From the NCBI GenBank assembly GCA_003022925.1, contig PXRY01000050.1:1-37412 (forward strand): 37,412 nucleotides of DNA. Reading direction: 5' to 3'. Origin of the DNA: Halobacteriales archaeon QS_8_65_32. Its GTDB lineage: Archaea; Halobacteriota; Halobacteria; Halobacteriales; Halococcaceae. Positions 16,974 to 25,408 of the stretch are shown one piece after another. Below the pieces are notes generated by a model. It saw only the letters and a list, made by a program, of their open reading frames with translations, did no database searches and was not told the origin of the DNA. The translations under genes and the position numbers were made by a program. Position 1 is the first letter of the stretch. Each line of letters starts with the position of its first letter.

Positions 16974-17972
16974 ATGGCGACGCGTATCAGCTTCCGATAC
17001 CTGTTGAAGCGGGTATTAGTGTCGGTCGTCGTTATCTGGGCGCTGTTGACGATCCTCTTCCTGTTGCTCAAGGCGATGCCGGGCGACATTACGACGCGAC
17101 TGCTCAACCCCAATATAAAGCCTGCTGACCTCCAGAACTTGCGAGAACAGTACGGGCTCGACGAACCGCTGTGGGTCCAGTACTTGAAGTGGGTCCGCAA
17201 CTACATGGTGCTCGACTTCGGGTACTCGCTTCGGAGCCCGACGCCGGTCATCGATCTCATCATCGAGCGACTGCCGCGAACGTTGGTGTTGTTCACCACC
17301 GCGTACTTGCTCAACCTCACCATCGGGACGCTCGCAGGTATCGAGTTCGGCTGGAAGCGCGGCTCGGTCGAGGACCGGACCGGATTCATGGGCGGCCTGA
17401 CGCTGTACAGCATTCCGTACTTCTGGCTCGCGTGGTTGTTGTTGCTCGTCTTCTCGTACCAGCAGTTCGGCCTCACGTGGTTCCCGCCGGGGAAGATGAC
17501 GCCGTCGTTCGAGTCGGCGTTTTCGAGCGTCGAACTCTTTACCGGCGTGCTCTGGCACCTCGTGTTGCCGGTCGTCTCGCTATCGGCGGTCGGCTGGGCG
17601 GGGTACATGCTCGTCATGCGGACCTCGATGCAAGAGACCCTCGGCGAGGAGTACATCCAGACCGCCCGGGCGAAGGGCCTCTCGCCGACCGCAGTGAAGT
17701 ACAAACACGCCGCCCGGAACGCGATGATCCCCGTCACGACCCAGGCGATCGTCGGGATCGCCTTTCTCATCGACGGGAGCGTCATCGTCGAGACGGTCTT
17801 TTCCTGGCCCGGGATCGGTGCGTTGTTGGTACAGTCCATCCTGAACCGGAACTTCCCGGTCGCGCTGGCCGCCTTCTTCATGCTCGGAGTGTTGATCGTC
17901 TCGTTACGACTGGTGACCGACATCGTCTATACCTACCTCGACCCGCGGATCAAGTTCGGTGAGAACCAATGA
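16974..17972 (+). CDS. dppB: ABC transporter permease (DppB type)
   Basis: This 332-residue permease of the binding-protein-dependent transport family has the DppB/OppB N-terminal pattern: a first membrane helix at about 11-32, then a long outer loop containing LLNPNIKPADLQNLREQYGLDEPLWVQYLKW. Five more helices follow. The ATPase-contact EAA loop is EEYIQTARAKGLSPTAVKYKHAARNA (about 222-247). The ATG at 16974 is preceded by GTGAGG and gives the natural start; the in-frame ATG at 16911 adds only polar, non-homologous residues. Its stop overlaps the next start by ATGA, implying coupled translation. Confidence 0.92.
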   Translation: MATRISFRYLLKRVLVSVVVIWALLTILFLLLKAMPGDITTRLLNPNIKPADLQNLREQYGLDEPLWVQYLKWVRNYMVLDFGYSLRSPTPVIDLIIERLPRTLVLFTTAYLLNLTIGTLAGIEFGWKRGSVEDRTGFMGGLTLYSIPYFWLAWLLLLVFSYQQFGLTWFPPGKMTPSFESAFSSVELFTGVLWHLVLPVVSLSAVGWAGYMLVMRTSMQETLGEEYIQTARAKGLSPTAVKYKHAARNAMIPVTTQAIVGIAFLIDGSVIVETVFSWPGIGALLVQSILNRNFPVALAAFFMLGVLIVSLRLVTDIVYTYLDPRIKFGENQ

Positions 17973-18940
17973 GTAGCCAGACCGAAGGATCGGAAGGATC
18001 GATACTACAACGCTACCGACGCCGCCACGCCGGGACCTACCGCTCGATCGGTCGTGGGTGGGAGCGGTTCAAGACCCACCGCATCGGCGTGGTCGGACTC
18101 GGAATCTTCCTCGCGATCGTCGCGATGGCCGTCTTCGCGCCCTTTTTGTCGCCTCACACACTGGCGTGGCGCGCGCCGAGCGGCGGGGCGGCCTCCTCGC
18201 TGTCGGACCTGGCGTCGAGTACGACCTCGCACCCGGCACCGCCGCAGTTCGGCGACCCGTACTTCGCGCCGTTAGGTACCGATCACCGGGGGGCGGACGT
18301 CCTCACGCGGCTCGTCTACGGCTCACGGACGGCGCTGTACATCGGGCTCGCGGCCGGCCTCCTGTCGTCGCTCGTCGGTATCCCGCTGGGACTGATCAGT
18401 GGCTTTTACGGTGATACGTGGATCGACGAGGCGATCCAGCGGGTCGTCGACATCATGTACGGGCTGCCCTTCTTGCCGCTAGTGATCGTCCTCGTCGCGT
18501 TGCGCGGGACGACTACCACGAACATCATCCTCGCGATCGCGGTGACCTCCTGGCTCAACAACTGTATCGTCATCCGCGGGGAGACCCTTTCGCTCAAGGA
18601 ACGCTCCTACATCGAAGCCGCACAGGTCGCCGGGGCGTCTGACTTGCGGATCGTCTTCCGACACATCCTCCCCCAAGTCCTGCCGCTCGGCTTCGTCTAC
18701 CTCGCACAGGACGCGGCCTTCGCGATCCTCACCCAGGCGAGTCTGGCCTTCTTGGGGCTCGCCGATTCGACGGCTATCTCCTGGGGAATTATGCTCCAGT
18801 GGGTCCAGGTCACCGGAAACGTCTACAACGCGTTGTGGTGGATGATCCCGCCGGGGCTCATGATCACGCTGCTCGCCGCCGCGTTTTACTTCGTCGGGTA
18901 CAGCTTAGAGGACGTCACCAACCCACAGGCCAACCCATGA
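17969..18940 (+). CDS. dppC: ABC transporter permease (DppC type)
   Basis: This 323-residue second permease begins in the overlap ATGA with dppB. It has the DppC layout: cytoplasmic N-terminus, first helix VGLGIFLAIVAMAVFAPFL (about 42-60), an outer loop with the conserved PLGTDHRGADVLTRLVYGSRT (about 100-120), and further helices. The EAA loop is ERSYIEAAQVAGASDLRIVFRHILPQV. The loop has an extra Ser/Ala/Thr-rich segment (about 69-90) compared with bacterial DppC. The C-terminus overlaps the next small gene, again by ATGA. Confidence 0.92.
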   Translation: MSSQTEGSEGSILQRYRRRHAGTYRSIGRGWERFKTHRIGVVGLGIFLAIVAMAVFAPFLSPHTLAWRAPSGGAASSLSDLASSTTSHPAPPQFGDPYFAPLGTDHRGADVLTRLVYGSRTALYIGLAAGLLSSLVGIPLGLISGFYGDTWIDEAIQRVVDIMYGLPFLPLVIVLVALRGTTTTNIILAIAVTSWLNNCIVIRGETLSLKERSYIEAAQVAGASDLRIVFRHILPQVLPLGFVYLAQDAAFAILTQASLAFLGLADSTAISWGIMLQWVQVTGNVYNALWWMIPPGLMITLLAAAFYFVGYSLEDVTNPQANP

Positions 18941-19239
18941 GCACGGATTCGAGTTCCAGATCGCCCGACACCTCGCGCCCCCGATCCGGAACGCGTGACT
19001 CCCAGGACACGATAGAGCGCTTTCGCGAGCCGGTGTTCGTCGGCTTACTGGTGGTCGGGACCGTCGTCCTCGCGATCGGGCTCGCCTTTCTGATCCTCTC
19101 GGTCACGATGGACACGACGCCGCCGGCACCGTATTTCACGACCGGTGGCCAGAAGTACGCCGTCGTCGCCGGCTCGATCGTAGCGAGCGCACTCGGCGTT
19201 CTCTCGATCAGGGCCGCCGCCCGCCTCGCGGGGTGGTAA
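18937..19239 (+). CDS. small two-helix membrane protein in the transporter operon
   Basis: This 100-residue protein is of unknown family. It has a polar Ser/Arg-rich N-terminus (1-30) and two hydrophobic helices, about 34-56 (VFVGLLVVGTVVLAIGLAFLIL) and 75-95 (VVAGSIVASALGVLSIRAAARLA), joined by a TTPPAPYFTTGGQ loop. The start overlaps the dppC stop by ATGA, so it is translated with the permease and may be an accessory subunit (inference from position only). A GTG one base past its stop begins the next gene. Confidence 0.75.
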   Translation: MSTDSSSRSPDTSRPRSGTRDSQDTIERFREPVFVGLLVVGTVVLAIGLAFLILSVTMDTTPPAPYFTTGGQKYAVVAGSIVASALGVLSIRAAARLAGW

Positions 19240-19240
19240 C

Positions 19241-19921
19241 GTGAGCCGACGCGCCGATTCCTACGGCTACGACCGCGATGACACTGCCCGGTTCGAGCGT
19301 TTCGAGTTAGAACCGCTCGCACCCGCCCGGATCGATACACGCATCGAGGCGGGTGCGGTCCTCGAGACGACGGACATCCCCGCGTATCTCGATCGTGGCC
19401 TCGTCGTCGAAACCGACACCGGCGCGGCGCTTTACCGCCTCGTCCAACTGTTCGGTACGCCGAACGTCCCGGGCACCGAAGCCGGCGGCGCTCAGCGCGA
19501 CCGAACCGTGACGACCTGGCAGTACCTCTTTGCCCTGCACGACGACCCCGACGACGGCCCCGAGCGCGATCTGCTGGTGTCGATCTACGATTACAAGACC
19601 GACGTCTCGGTCGGGCTGTCGGGCTGGCGCTCGCCGGGAGCGACCGACGGCGACGCTGGCGGCGATGGTGACGGCGACGGTAACGCCGATCCCGACGGCG
19701 ACGGTACTGTCGACCCCGATGATAGCGGCCGGAGTGACGGCCACCCCGACGACGGGAACATGGGTGAAAACGGGACCGGGCCGGCGATCGAGCCGCCGAC
19801 CGGCGCGGTCGGTCGGTCGACGACGATGCCCGAAGCGGACGTCCTCGTCCTCATCGTCCAGCTCGCGTGCAACGTCGTCGAGGAGCCGGTGCCCGCCACC
19901 CATAAGGGACTATTGGTCTGA
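19241..19921 (+). CDS. soluble protein of unknown function in the transporter operon
   Basis: These 226 residues match no family I recognise. The N-terminal part (1-125: RFELEPLAPARIDTRIEAGAVLETTDIPAYLDRGLVVETDTGAALYRLVQLFGTPNVPG, WQYLFALHDD, LLVSIYDYKTDVSVGL) looks like a mixed alpha/beta domain. A Gly/Asp low-complexity linker follows (about 130-170), then a short conserved-looking tail (ADVLVLIVQLACNVVEEPVPATHKGLLV). There is no signal peptide. The start is GTG at 19241, one base after the preceding stop, which fixes it in the operon. The linker DNA is a GGCGAC-type near repeat. Confidence 0.7.
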   Translation: MSRRADSYGYDRDDTARFERFELEPLAPARIDTRIEAGAVLETTDIPAYLDRGLVVETDTGAALYRLVQLFGTPNVPGTEAGGAQRDRTVTTWQYLFALHDDPDDGPERDLLVSIYDYKTDVSVGLSGWRSPGATDGDAGGDGDGDGNADPDGDGTVDPDDSGRSDGHPDDGNMGENGTGPAIEPPTGAVGRSTTMPEADVLVLIVQLACNVVEEPVPATHKGLLV

Positions 19922-19931
19922 TGGGTGGACG

Positions 19932-20183
19932 ATGACCCCGCCACACGGGGGATACGGCCTCGGTGTCACCGACCGAGTAATCGACGTTCTCGTCTCCCCC
20001 TCGCGACACGCGCCGACGATGATCGCAAGCGCCTACCTGCTCGCGATCGTCGGCCTCGGGTTGACGCTCGTGGTCGACCCCTACGGCGAGAGTACCCTCT
20101 CGATGGTCGGTCTCGTCTGTATGGTCGTCTCCTTTCTCGTGCTCTTCTATACGAGCCTCACGGTCCTCGATAGCGGCGGATAG
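19932..20183 (+). CDS. small two-helix membrane protein at the operon end
   Basis: This 83-residue protein begins at ATG 19932, ten bases after the preceding stop. The N-terminal 28 residues (GGYGLGVTDRVIDVLVSPSRHAPT) are soluble; two helices follow, about 29-47 (MIASAYLLAIVGLGLTLVV) and 55-77 (LSMVGLVCMVVSFLVLFYTSLTV). The family is unknown. It is the last rightward gene of the transporter cluster and faces a small leftward membrane gene with a 48-bp gap. Confidence 0.65.
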   Translation: MTPPHGGYGLGVTDRVIDVLVSPSRHAPTMIASAYLLAIVGLGLTLVVDPYGESTLSMVGLVCMVVSFLVLFYTSLTVLDSGG

Positions 20184-20231
20184 GATCGGTGAGTACGGGC
20201 CGGGCGTGATCGCGCTTCAGACTCAGGAGCC

Positions 20232-20429
20232 TCAATAGCGCTCACGTTCGCGGAGTCGGGGAAGCACGGCGAACAGGCCGATCACACAGACCAGTATTAC
20301 CCCGCCGAAGACCAGCGGCAGCGCGGTGTATGGGTACAGTCCCTGACTGTAGCCGAGGTACGCGAGCGCGAGCGCACTGGGGACGAGTCCGATGAAGGCG
20401 AGCGACGCGATCACGCCACTTAGTCGCAC
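20232..20429 (-). CDS. small two-helix membrane protein after the transporter ATPases
   Basis: This 65-residue protein has two helices, about 5-26 (GVIASLAFIGLVPSALALAYLG) and 34-55 (YTALPLVFGGVILVCVIGLFAV), and a basic/acidic tail LPRLRERERY. The family is unknown. It lies 58 bp downstream of dppF on the same strand and is probably co-transcribed with the ATPases. Confidence 0.6.
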   Translation of the reverse strand: MRLSGVIASLAFIGLVPSALALAYLGYSQGLYPYTALPLVFGGVILVCVIGLFAVLPRLRERERY

Positions 20430-20487
20430 GGTTTCGTTGTAGTCGTTGTAAGTCGTCGGAAGTCGTCAGCCGGCTGTGAATCGGCTC

Positions 20488-21522
20488 TCAGTCGGTTCGT
20501 GCTACGTCGGCGACCGGTTCGTCATGATCGTCCGGTTCGTAGAGGTGACAGGTACACCGCTGGTTCGGCCCGGCGTCGCGCATCGACGGGTCGACTTCCG
20601 AACAGATATCGCCGATGTAGTCCGGACAGCGCGGGTGGAACTTGCACCCGGACGGGGGGTTTTCCGGCGAGGGGATCTCGCCTTCGATCCGAGTGCGATT
20701 GCGCCCCCCGCGGGGATCGGGAACCGGAACGGCACTCAACAGCGCTTGCGTGTAGGGGTGTTTCGGATCAGTGATCACGTCCTCGGTGGGCCCGCGCTCG
20801 ACGACGTCGCCTAAGTACATGATCGCCGTCGTGTCACACATATACCTGATGAGCGAGAGGTCGTGGCTGATGAAGACGTAGGTGAGGCCGTACTCGTCGC
20901 GCAGTTCCTTCATGAGGTTCAGTACTCCCGCCCGGATCGAGACGTCCAACATCGAGACCGGTTCGTCGGCGATGATCACCTCCGGATCGACGACGAGCGC
21001 GCGGGCGATCGCGACGCGCTGCTGTTCGCCCCCCGAGAGGTTGCGGGGGAGCGATTCGAGGTAGTTCTCCGCCGGTTCGAGCCCCGCTGTCGAGAGCGAG
21101 TCGATTATCTTCTCCCGACGTTCGGCATGGGTGGTCCCGATGTCGTTGATCCGTAGGGGTTCGGCTACCGAGTCGAACACGGTAAAGCGGGGATTGAGGC
21201 TCTGGAAGGGGTCCTGAAAGATCATCTGGACGCGCTGTCTGAATTCCGCCCACTTTGGGGCGTCCATCTCGCCGTACGGCTCGCCCTCGAAGGCAACGGT
21301 GCCCCCGGTTGGCTGATAGAGGTTCACAAGGAGTTTCCCGAGCGTGGTCTTCCCACAGCCCGATTCGCCGGCGATCCCCAATATCTTGCCGCGCTCGACG
21401 TCGAGCGAGACGCCGTCGACCGCCCGCACGCGTGAGACCTCCTTGCGGGTGAGAGTGTCCCAGAGGCCGCGCTCGCCGCCGAAGTGTTTTACCACCTCGT
21501 CGGCCCGGATTACCGGCGCCAC
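20488..21522 (-). CDS. dppF: ABC transporter ATP-binding protein (DppF type)
   Basis: This 344-residue cytoplasmic ATPase of the peptide importer has Walker A GESGCGKTT (52-60), Q-loop Gln103, signature LSGGEQQ (162-168), Walker B VIIADEP (182-188) and H-loop His220 (VFISHD). The C-terminal oligopeptide-transporter extension with the CX-rich segment (GCKFHPRCPDYIGDIC) usual in DppF/OppF is present; its cysteines can bind an iron-sulfur cluster in relatives. The start is taken as GTG 21522, where homology (APVIRADEVVKHF) begins. It overlaps the end of dppD by 13 bases, so the two are translationally linked. Confidence 0.92.
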   Translation of the reverse strand: MAPVIRADEVVKHFGGERGLWDTLTRKEVSRVRAVDGVSLDVERGKILGIAGESGCGKTTLGKLLVNLYQPTGGTVAFEGEPYGEMDAPKWAEFRQRVQMIFQDPFQSLNPRFTVFDSVAEPLRINDIGTTHAERREKIIDSLSTAGLEPAENYLESLPRNLSGGEQQRVAIARALVVDPEVIIADEPVSMLDVSIRAGVLNLMKELRDEYGLTYVFISHDLSLIRYMCDTTAIMYLGDVVERGPTEDVITDPKHPYTQALLSAVPVPDPRGGRNRTRIEGEIPSPENPPSGCKFHPRCPDYIGDICSEVDPSMRDAGPNQRCTCHLYEPDDHDEPVADVARTD

Positions 21523-22535
21523 GTTTCCTCCTCGGTCGCACGCTCGCGCATCTCCGCCAGCGCGTCGAGACGGTAACACGCCGACGCGTGGCCCGGCGAC
21601 CCCTCGACGTTCGTCAACGGCGGGTGTTCGCTCTTGCATTCGGCGACCGCGAACGGACACCGATCGCGGAACCGACAGCCCGGCTCGGGGTCTTCGAGCG
21701 TCGGGGGTGTTCCGGGGATCGACACCAACTGCTCGCCGGTCGACTCGATGTCCGGAAAGGAGTTGCGTAGCCCGAGCGTGTAGGGGTTCGCCGGCTCTTC
21801 GAAGACGGCCTCGGTAGGACCTAGTTCCATGAGCTTGCCGCCGTACATCACGCCTACGCGGTCGCAGGTTTCGGCGATCACGCTGATGTCGTGGCTGATG
21901 ATCAAAAGCGAGATGCCGAGTTCTTCCTGGAGGTCCTCTAGCTCCTGGAGCACGGCGTCCTGGACGATCACGTCGAGTGCCGTCGTCGGCTCGTCGGCGA
22001 TGATGAGGTCCGGATCGCAGGCGATCGCCATTGCGATCACTGCGCGTTGTTTCATGCCGCCGGAGAACTCGTGGGCGAAGTCGTCGGCGCGCGCGCCGTC
22101 GATCCCAACCCGTTCTAAGAGTTCGCGCGCCTGTTCGTCCGCTTCCTGTGTACCGGTCTCGGGTTCGTGACGGAGGATGGCTTCGGTGATCTGGTCGCCG
22201 ACTTTGTAGACGGGATTGAGCCCGTTCATCGCGCTCTGACTGATCGTCGCTATCTCCGCCCAGCGTACGTCCCGGATCGCCGGATCCGATAGCTCGGCCA
22301 AGTCCTGTCCCTTGAACTGGATCGTTCCGCCGGCGACGACGCCGTTCTCGTCGAGCAGGTTGATGATCGATTTGCCGAGCGTGGTCTTTCCACAGCCCGA
22401 TTCGCCCACCAAGCCGAACGTCTCGCCCCGCTCGATCGCGAGGCTGACGTCGTCGACGGCGCGGACCGCCGTCGCCGCCTCGGCGTCGTCGAGCCCGTAT
22501 CGTACGTCCAAATTGTCGATTTCGAGTAGTGCCAT
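21510..22535 (-). CDS. dppD: ABC transporter ATP-binding protein (DppD type)
   Basis: This 341-residue ATPase pairs with dppF to energise the importer encoded in the facing operon. It has Walker A GESGCGKTT (44-52), Q-loop Gln100, signature EFSGGMKQ (156-163), Walker B LIIADEP (177-183) and H-loop His215. The C-terminal oligopeptide domain has GCRFRDRCPFAVAEC, again Cys-rich. The ATG at 22535 is chosen because the longer in-frame reading to 22613 would start inside the TATA-like box. The receptor and permeases are in the opposite, convergent operon, so expression is split between two promoters. Confidence 0.92.
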   Translation of the reverse strand: MALLEIDNLDVRYGLDDAEAATAVRAVDDVSLAIERGETFGLVGESGCGKTTLGKSIINLLDENGVVAGGTIQFKGQDLAELSDPAIRDVRWAEIATISQSAMNGLNPVYKVGDQITEAILRHEPETGTQEADEQARELLERVGIDGARADDFAHEFSGGMKQRAVIAMAIACDPDLIIADEPTTALDVIVQDAVLQELEDLQEELGISLLIISHDISVIAETCDRVGVMYGGKLMELGPTEAVFEEPANPYTLGLRNSFPDIESTGEQLVSIPGTPPTLEDPEPGCRFRDRCPFAVAECKSEHPPLTNVEGSPGHASACYRLDALAEMRERATEEETWRR

Positions 22536-22886
22536 CGATCTGAGTGGTCCCGAACGGCGGTGTCCGTCCGGCGCATATGTACTTCCGTCGGTCGGGGCGT
22601 CATATAAACACACGGCTCCGTCGGCCCGCCGTGGCCGTCGCCGTTACGGAACCGTCCCGCTCGCGGCGGCGGGTCGACGGACACCGCAGGGCCGGTGGAC
22701 GCCACGGTCGATCGTGACGTCGTGATCAGCCGTCGTGCTACGAGCAGCCGTGGGGTCGCGATCGGCCGCTGTGTCGTAGCGGTCGTTAGTCGTGGTCGGT
22801 CGCCGAACCGCTGGCCCGCTTTCGCCTCGGTGAAAAGTGGCTAATACGAACCGAACCCTTTTGTCGCTGATACTACCGGTATCGGC
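22536..22886. promoter_or_regulatory. divergent intergenic region, with strong TATA box for dppD
   Basis: TTTATATG (read on the minus strand, 22601-22608) is the clearest TATA box in the window and points to a dppD-dppF transcript with a leader of about 40 nt. On the other side a weaker CCCTTTTGTC (22856-22865) lies about 27 nt before the gene at 22887. The middle, about 22620-22800, shows no repeat, RNA or gene I can support. Confidence 0.55.
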
Positions 22887-23444
22887 ATGGAGCGCCTAGA
22901 ACTGGCTCTCGTCGTCTGTGTCGCCGCATCGGTGCTGTTGGGGGGCTTCGTCGCGGCGGACGTCGGTTCCTCGTTTCGGACGGCTGGCCTCGCCGGTCCC
23001 GTGAGCGAGCAGGTCACCGTCGAGACCACGGCGGTGACGCTTCGCGACGACCGGCTCGTCGTCACGGCCCGCCTCGAAAACCCGACCCGCTATCGCCTCC
23101 GGCTCACCGGTGTCTTCGCGCAGGTCTCCGCGAACGACTCGCGGCTCGTCTACGGCAGTCACTCCTACTCCGATCCCGTCGCCATCGACGCCCGCTCGAC
23201 GCGGAGAGTCGAGTACTCGATCTCGCTCGCGCCGGCCGGCGAGCGCCGGCTTCGTCGGGTACGGCGATACAGCCTCCGGCTGGGCGAGACGACCCTCGTC
23301 GTCAGACACGCGACACCGTTCGACGAGCCGATCGATTCCGGAAACGCTAGGCATGTCGGAGGCCCCGGCGGCCCCGGAGACCCCGAGAACGCTGGGGATG
23401 TCGAAGACTCCGAGAACACTGGCGAGGGAGGGACGAACCCGTGA
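22887..23444 (+). CDS. secreted or membrane-anchored beta protein, unknown function
   Basis: This 185-residue protein starts with a hydrophobic segment (about 5-24, LELALVVCVAASVLLGGFVA) that is a signal peptide or anchor. A domain of about 110 residues follows with an alternating strand pattern (VTVETTAVTLRDDRLVVTARLENPTRYRLRLTGVFAQV, VDARSTRRVEYSISLAPAG), reminiscent of late-embryogenesis-abundant-type beta sandwiches (inference). The tail after residue 150 is disordered, Gly/Pro/Asp/Asn-rich. Its last bases overlap the next gene (GTGA), so the two are translated together. Confidence 0.7.
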   Translation: MERLELALVVCVAASVLLGGFVAADVGSSFRTAGLAGPVSEQVTVETTAVTLRDDRLVVTARLENPTRYRLRLTGVFAQVSANDSRLVYGSHSYSDPVAIDARSTRRVEYSISLAPAGERRLRRVRRYSLRLGETTLVVRHATPFDEPIDSGNARHVGGPGGPGDPENAGDVEDSENTGEGGTNP

Positions 23445-23812
23445 TCGGCGCGAAACGCTTCGCCCTCGCCGTCACGGTAACGGTCTGTGTACTCGCCTTC
23501 GCGGCGGCCTACGGCAAGGGGGTTGCCCCGCTCGCCGCGTACCTCTTAGCGGGTGTCTTCGGTGTACTCACGTACTCGTGGGCCGACCAGCCGGGCGGTC
23601 GGAACGCGAGCGGCGTCCTCGTCGGCGGGTTCGCCCTCGGCGCGACGTTGAGCCTGCTCGTCGGTGCGGCTCCGTTCGTCTGGTTTCTCTCGGTCCCCCT
23701 CGACGTCTCGCTCTGGCAGTCGTGGCTACGGCTGCTCTTTCCCTGGTTCGGGGTTGCGAGCGCGCTCGTCGGCGGCGTCTTCCTCGCTGGACTCACCATG
23801 GCGTTTCGGTGA
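23441..23812 (+). CDS. four-helix membrane protein, unknown function
   Basis: This 123-residue protein begins at GTG 23441, overlapping the preceding stop by GTGA. Four hydrophobic segments are visible: about 7-25, 27-45, 57-80 and 94-120. There are no charged residues in the helices and no motif I recognise. Coupling to the preceding secreted protein suggests they work together at the membrane. Confidence 0.7.
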   Translation: MIGAKRFALAVTVTVCVLAFAAAYGKGVAPLAAYLLAGVFGVLTYSWADQPGGRNASGVLVGGFALGATLSLLVGAAPFVWFLSVPLDVSLWQSWLRLLFPWFGVASALVGGVFLAGLTMAFR

Positions 23813-23977
23813 CCGTGCCCGTCGATCACGACCGACGGCCACCGAGCCGCAGGAGACGAGCTACGAAGCACGGCTGCGAGGACGAACGGTAAGATACGGG
23901 CCGTGAACCACGAATCGATCCCGGTGGATAGCCGAGCGTCCGACTCCGACAACGCCCCGACGGCGCCACAACAGCGA

Positions 23978-24427
23978 CTACCGTCGGTTCGAGCGCGTCG
24001 CATCGTAGTCGTCGTCCCGCTCGTACTTCTCTAGATCGGCTGCATCGAACGGTGCCCACCGTTCGTCGAACTCCCCTTCGCCCTCGTCGTCCCGGTTACG
24101 CTCGTGCTCGCCGTTGGAGTTCTCCGTGCTCACGCTCCCGCCTTCGCCTCTGCTCCCGTCTCCGTTCTCGTCCTCACCCGTTCGATCGCTTTTGTCGGGT
24201 CCATCCGTCTCGTTGGCAATGGCCGGTCGCCGGCCGCCCCCGTACCGTTGCTCGATCCGGTGACCGACCGCGATCAGGACGGTCCCGAGCGCGATCGAAA
24301 GTACCGGGACGGGCGCGGTGATCGGAATCGTCCCCTGAACGAGCGACTGGTGAAGCGCGCCCCCGATGGCGAAGGCTCCGACGAGCTGTCCCAGCGATCC
24401 GACGGTCGATCCGATCCGTGCGTCCAC
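23978..24427 (-). CDS. membrane protein with acidic C-terminal tail, unknown function
   Basis: Of 149 residues, two hydrophobic segments (about 9-30 and 36-55) are followed by about 90 residues of disordered Glu/Asp/Asn/Gly-rich sequence. It ends in a short ordered-looking segment, WAPFDAADLEKYERDDDYDA. Start is GTG 24427; no ATG is available at the right place. It lies 132 bp downstream of hpt on the same strand. I do not recognise the family, but the hydrophobic/acidic pattern and codon use look real. Confidence 0.6.
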   Translation of the reverse strand: MDARIGSTVGSLGQLVGAFAIGGALHQSLVQGTIPITAPVPVLSIALGTVLIAVGHRIEQRYGGGRRPAIANETDGPDKSDRTGEDENGDGSRGEGGSVSTENSNGEHERNRDDEGEGEFDERWAPFDAADLEKYERDDDYDATRSNRR

Positions 24428-24559
24428 GATCCCTCTCCGTTCCCGTTCGCTCCTACCGTCTCCCCGCTTTCGCGCCGTCGTAGTTCGTCGTTCTCCCGCT
24501 CCCGCTTTTCGCTTTCGCTTGCGCCGACAGCCGAATGCCGCCGTCCGGGCGTATCCGCC

Positions 24560-25126
24560 TCAGCCGCTGCCGTTCTCGTTGACGATCACGACCGCGCCGT
24601 CGTCGACGTCGACATCGACCAGTGTCTTTGCCTCGTAGTCGGTCCCGTCGAGCCGGTTCTCGCCGCCGACTTTACCGATGACGGCTACGACATCGACGAT
24701 CTCCGCGTCGATCTCCTCTAACGCACCGGTGATCCCCCGGAGGGTGCCGCCCGTCGAGAGGACGTCGTCGAGCAACAGCACCCGGTCGCCGGCGTCGACG
24801 TCGTTGATGTACATGTCTTCGGCGGAGTAGCCCGTAACCTGCGACAGGGCGATCTCGCCATCCAGGCCGTACTGGCGTTTCCTGACGACCACGAGCGGGA
24901 TGTCGGTCATCAACGAGACCGCCGTCGAGAGATGGATTCCCATCGCCGCGGGCGTGACGATCTTGTCGACCTCCAAGTCGGCCTTCCTGATGATCCCGAT
25001 CACGATTTCCCGGAGGAGCCTGGGCTCTAACATCGGCACGCCGTCGCTGATCGGATGGACGAAGTACTCGTAGCCGTTCTTCTCGATCACGGGGGCGGAC
25101 AGCAACGAGCGCCCGAGTTGATCCAT
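24560..25126 (-). CDS. hpt: hypoxanthine/guanine phosphoribosyltransferase
   Basis: This 188-residue purine-salvage enzyme transfers a phosphoribosyl group from PRPP to hypoxanthine, guanine or perhaps adenine. The PRPP-binding signature [14 protein letters not shown] is at 116-129. The N-terminal [13 protein letters not shown] and [14 protein letters not shown] blocks are those of the archaeal Hpt/APRT-like group. Some haloarchaeal members have been renamed adenine-type enzymes, so substrate choice is uncertain. The ATG at 25126 matches the family; a TATA-like box 26 nt upstream indicates a leaderless transcript. Confidence 0.9.
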   Translation of the reverse strand: MDQLGRSLLSAPVIEKNGYEYFVHPISDGVPMLEPRLLREIVIGIIRKADLEVDKIVTPAAMGIHLSTAVSLMTDIPLVVVRKRQYGLDGEIALSQVTGYSAEDMYINDVDAGDRVLLLDDVLSTGGTLRGITGALEEIDAEIVDVVAVIGKVGGENRLDGTDYEAKTLVDVDVDDGAVVIVNENGSG

Positions 25127-25148
25127 GCTGACGGTACTGCGAGGGGGG

Positions 25149-25156
25149 GATAAAGC
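25149..25156 (-). promoter_or_regulatory. TATA box of hpt
   Basis: Read on the minus strand, GCTTTATC is centred 26 nt upstream of the hpt ATG, the standard spacing for a leaderless haloarchaeal mRNA. The rest of the gap to 25306 shows nothing definite. Confidence 0.5.
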
Positions 25157-25365
25157 CTGGCGATCCGACCCGGTGGCCGTTTCGGACACGCCTCCCGAAC
25201 GAACTACTCGTCTCGCTCGAACGGGTCGATCGGGGACGGCCCGTCTGGTGTGACGCGACGCCCCCCATCAGTCCGTGTGGCTCTGTCTCCCTGGTAACCA
25301 TCGTCGCTATTGCGATTCATAGGATGTAATACGTATTGATGCGATAGTAGATGGAATGTAATCAT

Positions 25366-25378
25366 AAACTCTTATTAT
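25366..25378 (+). promoter_or_regulatory. A/T-rich promoter of the first DUF4397 gene
   Basis: Positions 25307-25380 are markedly A/T-rich for this genome. ACTCTTATTATC, centred near 25374, is about 35 nt before the ATG at 25409. The box-to-start spacing is almost the same as for the second DUF4397 gene. Confidence 0.5.
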
Positions 25379-25408
25379 CCTCGGGCATGAGTTACCAATG
25401 GCACGCAA

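Noticed and set aside
24560-25189. Longer hpt start at 25189
   Set aside because: The extra residues are Thr/Ser/Arg-rich, and the TATA-like box at 25149-25156 would fall inside the coding region.
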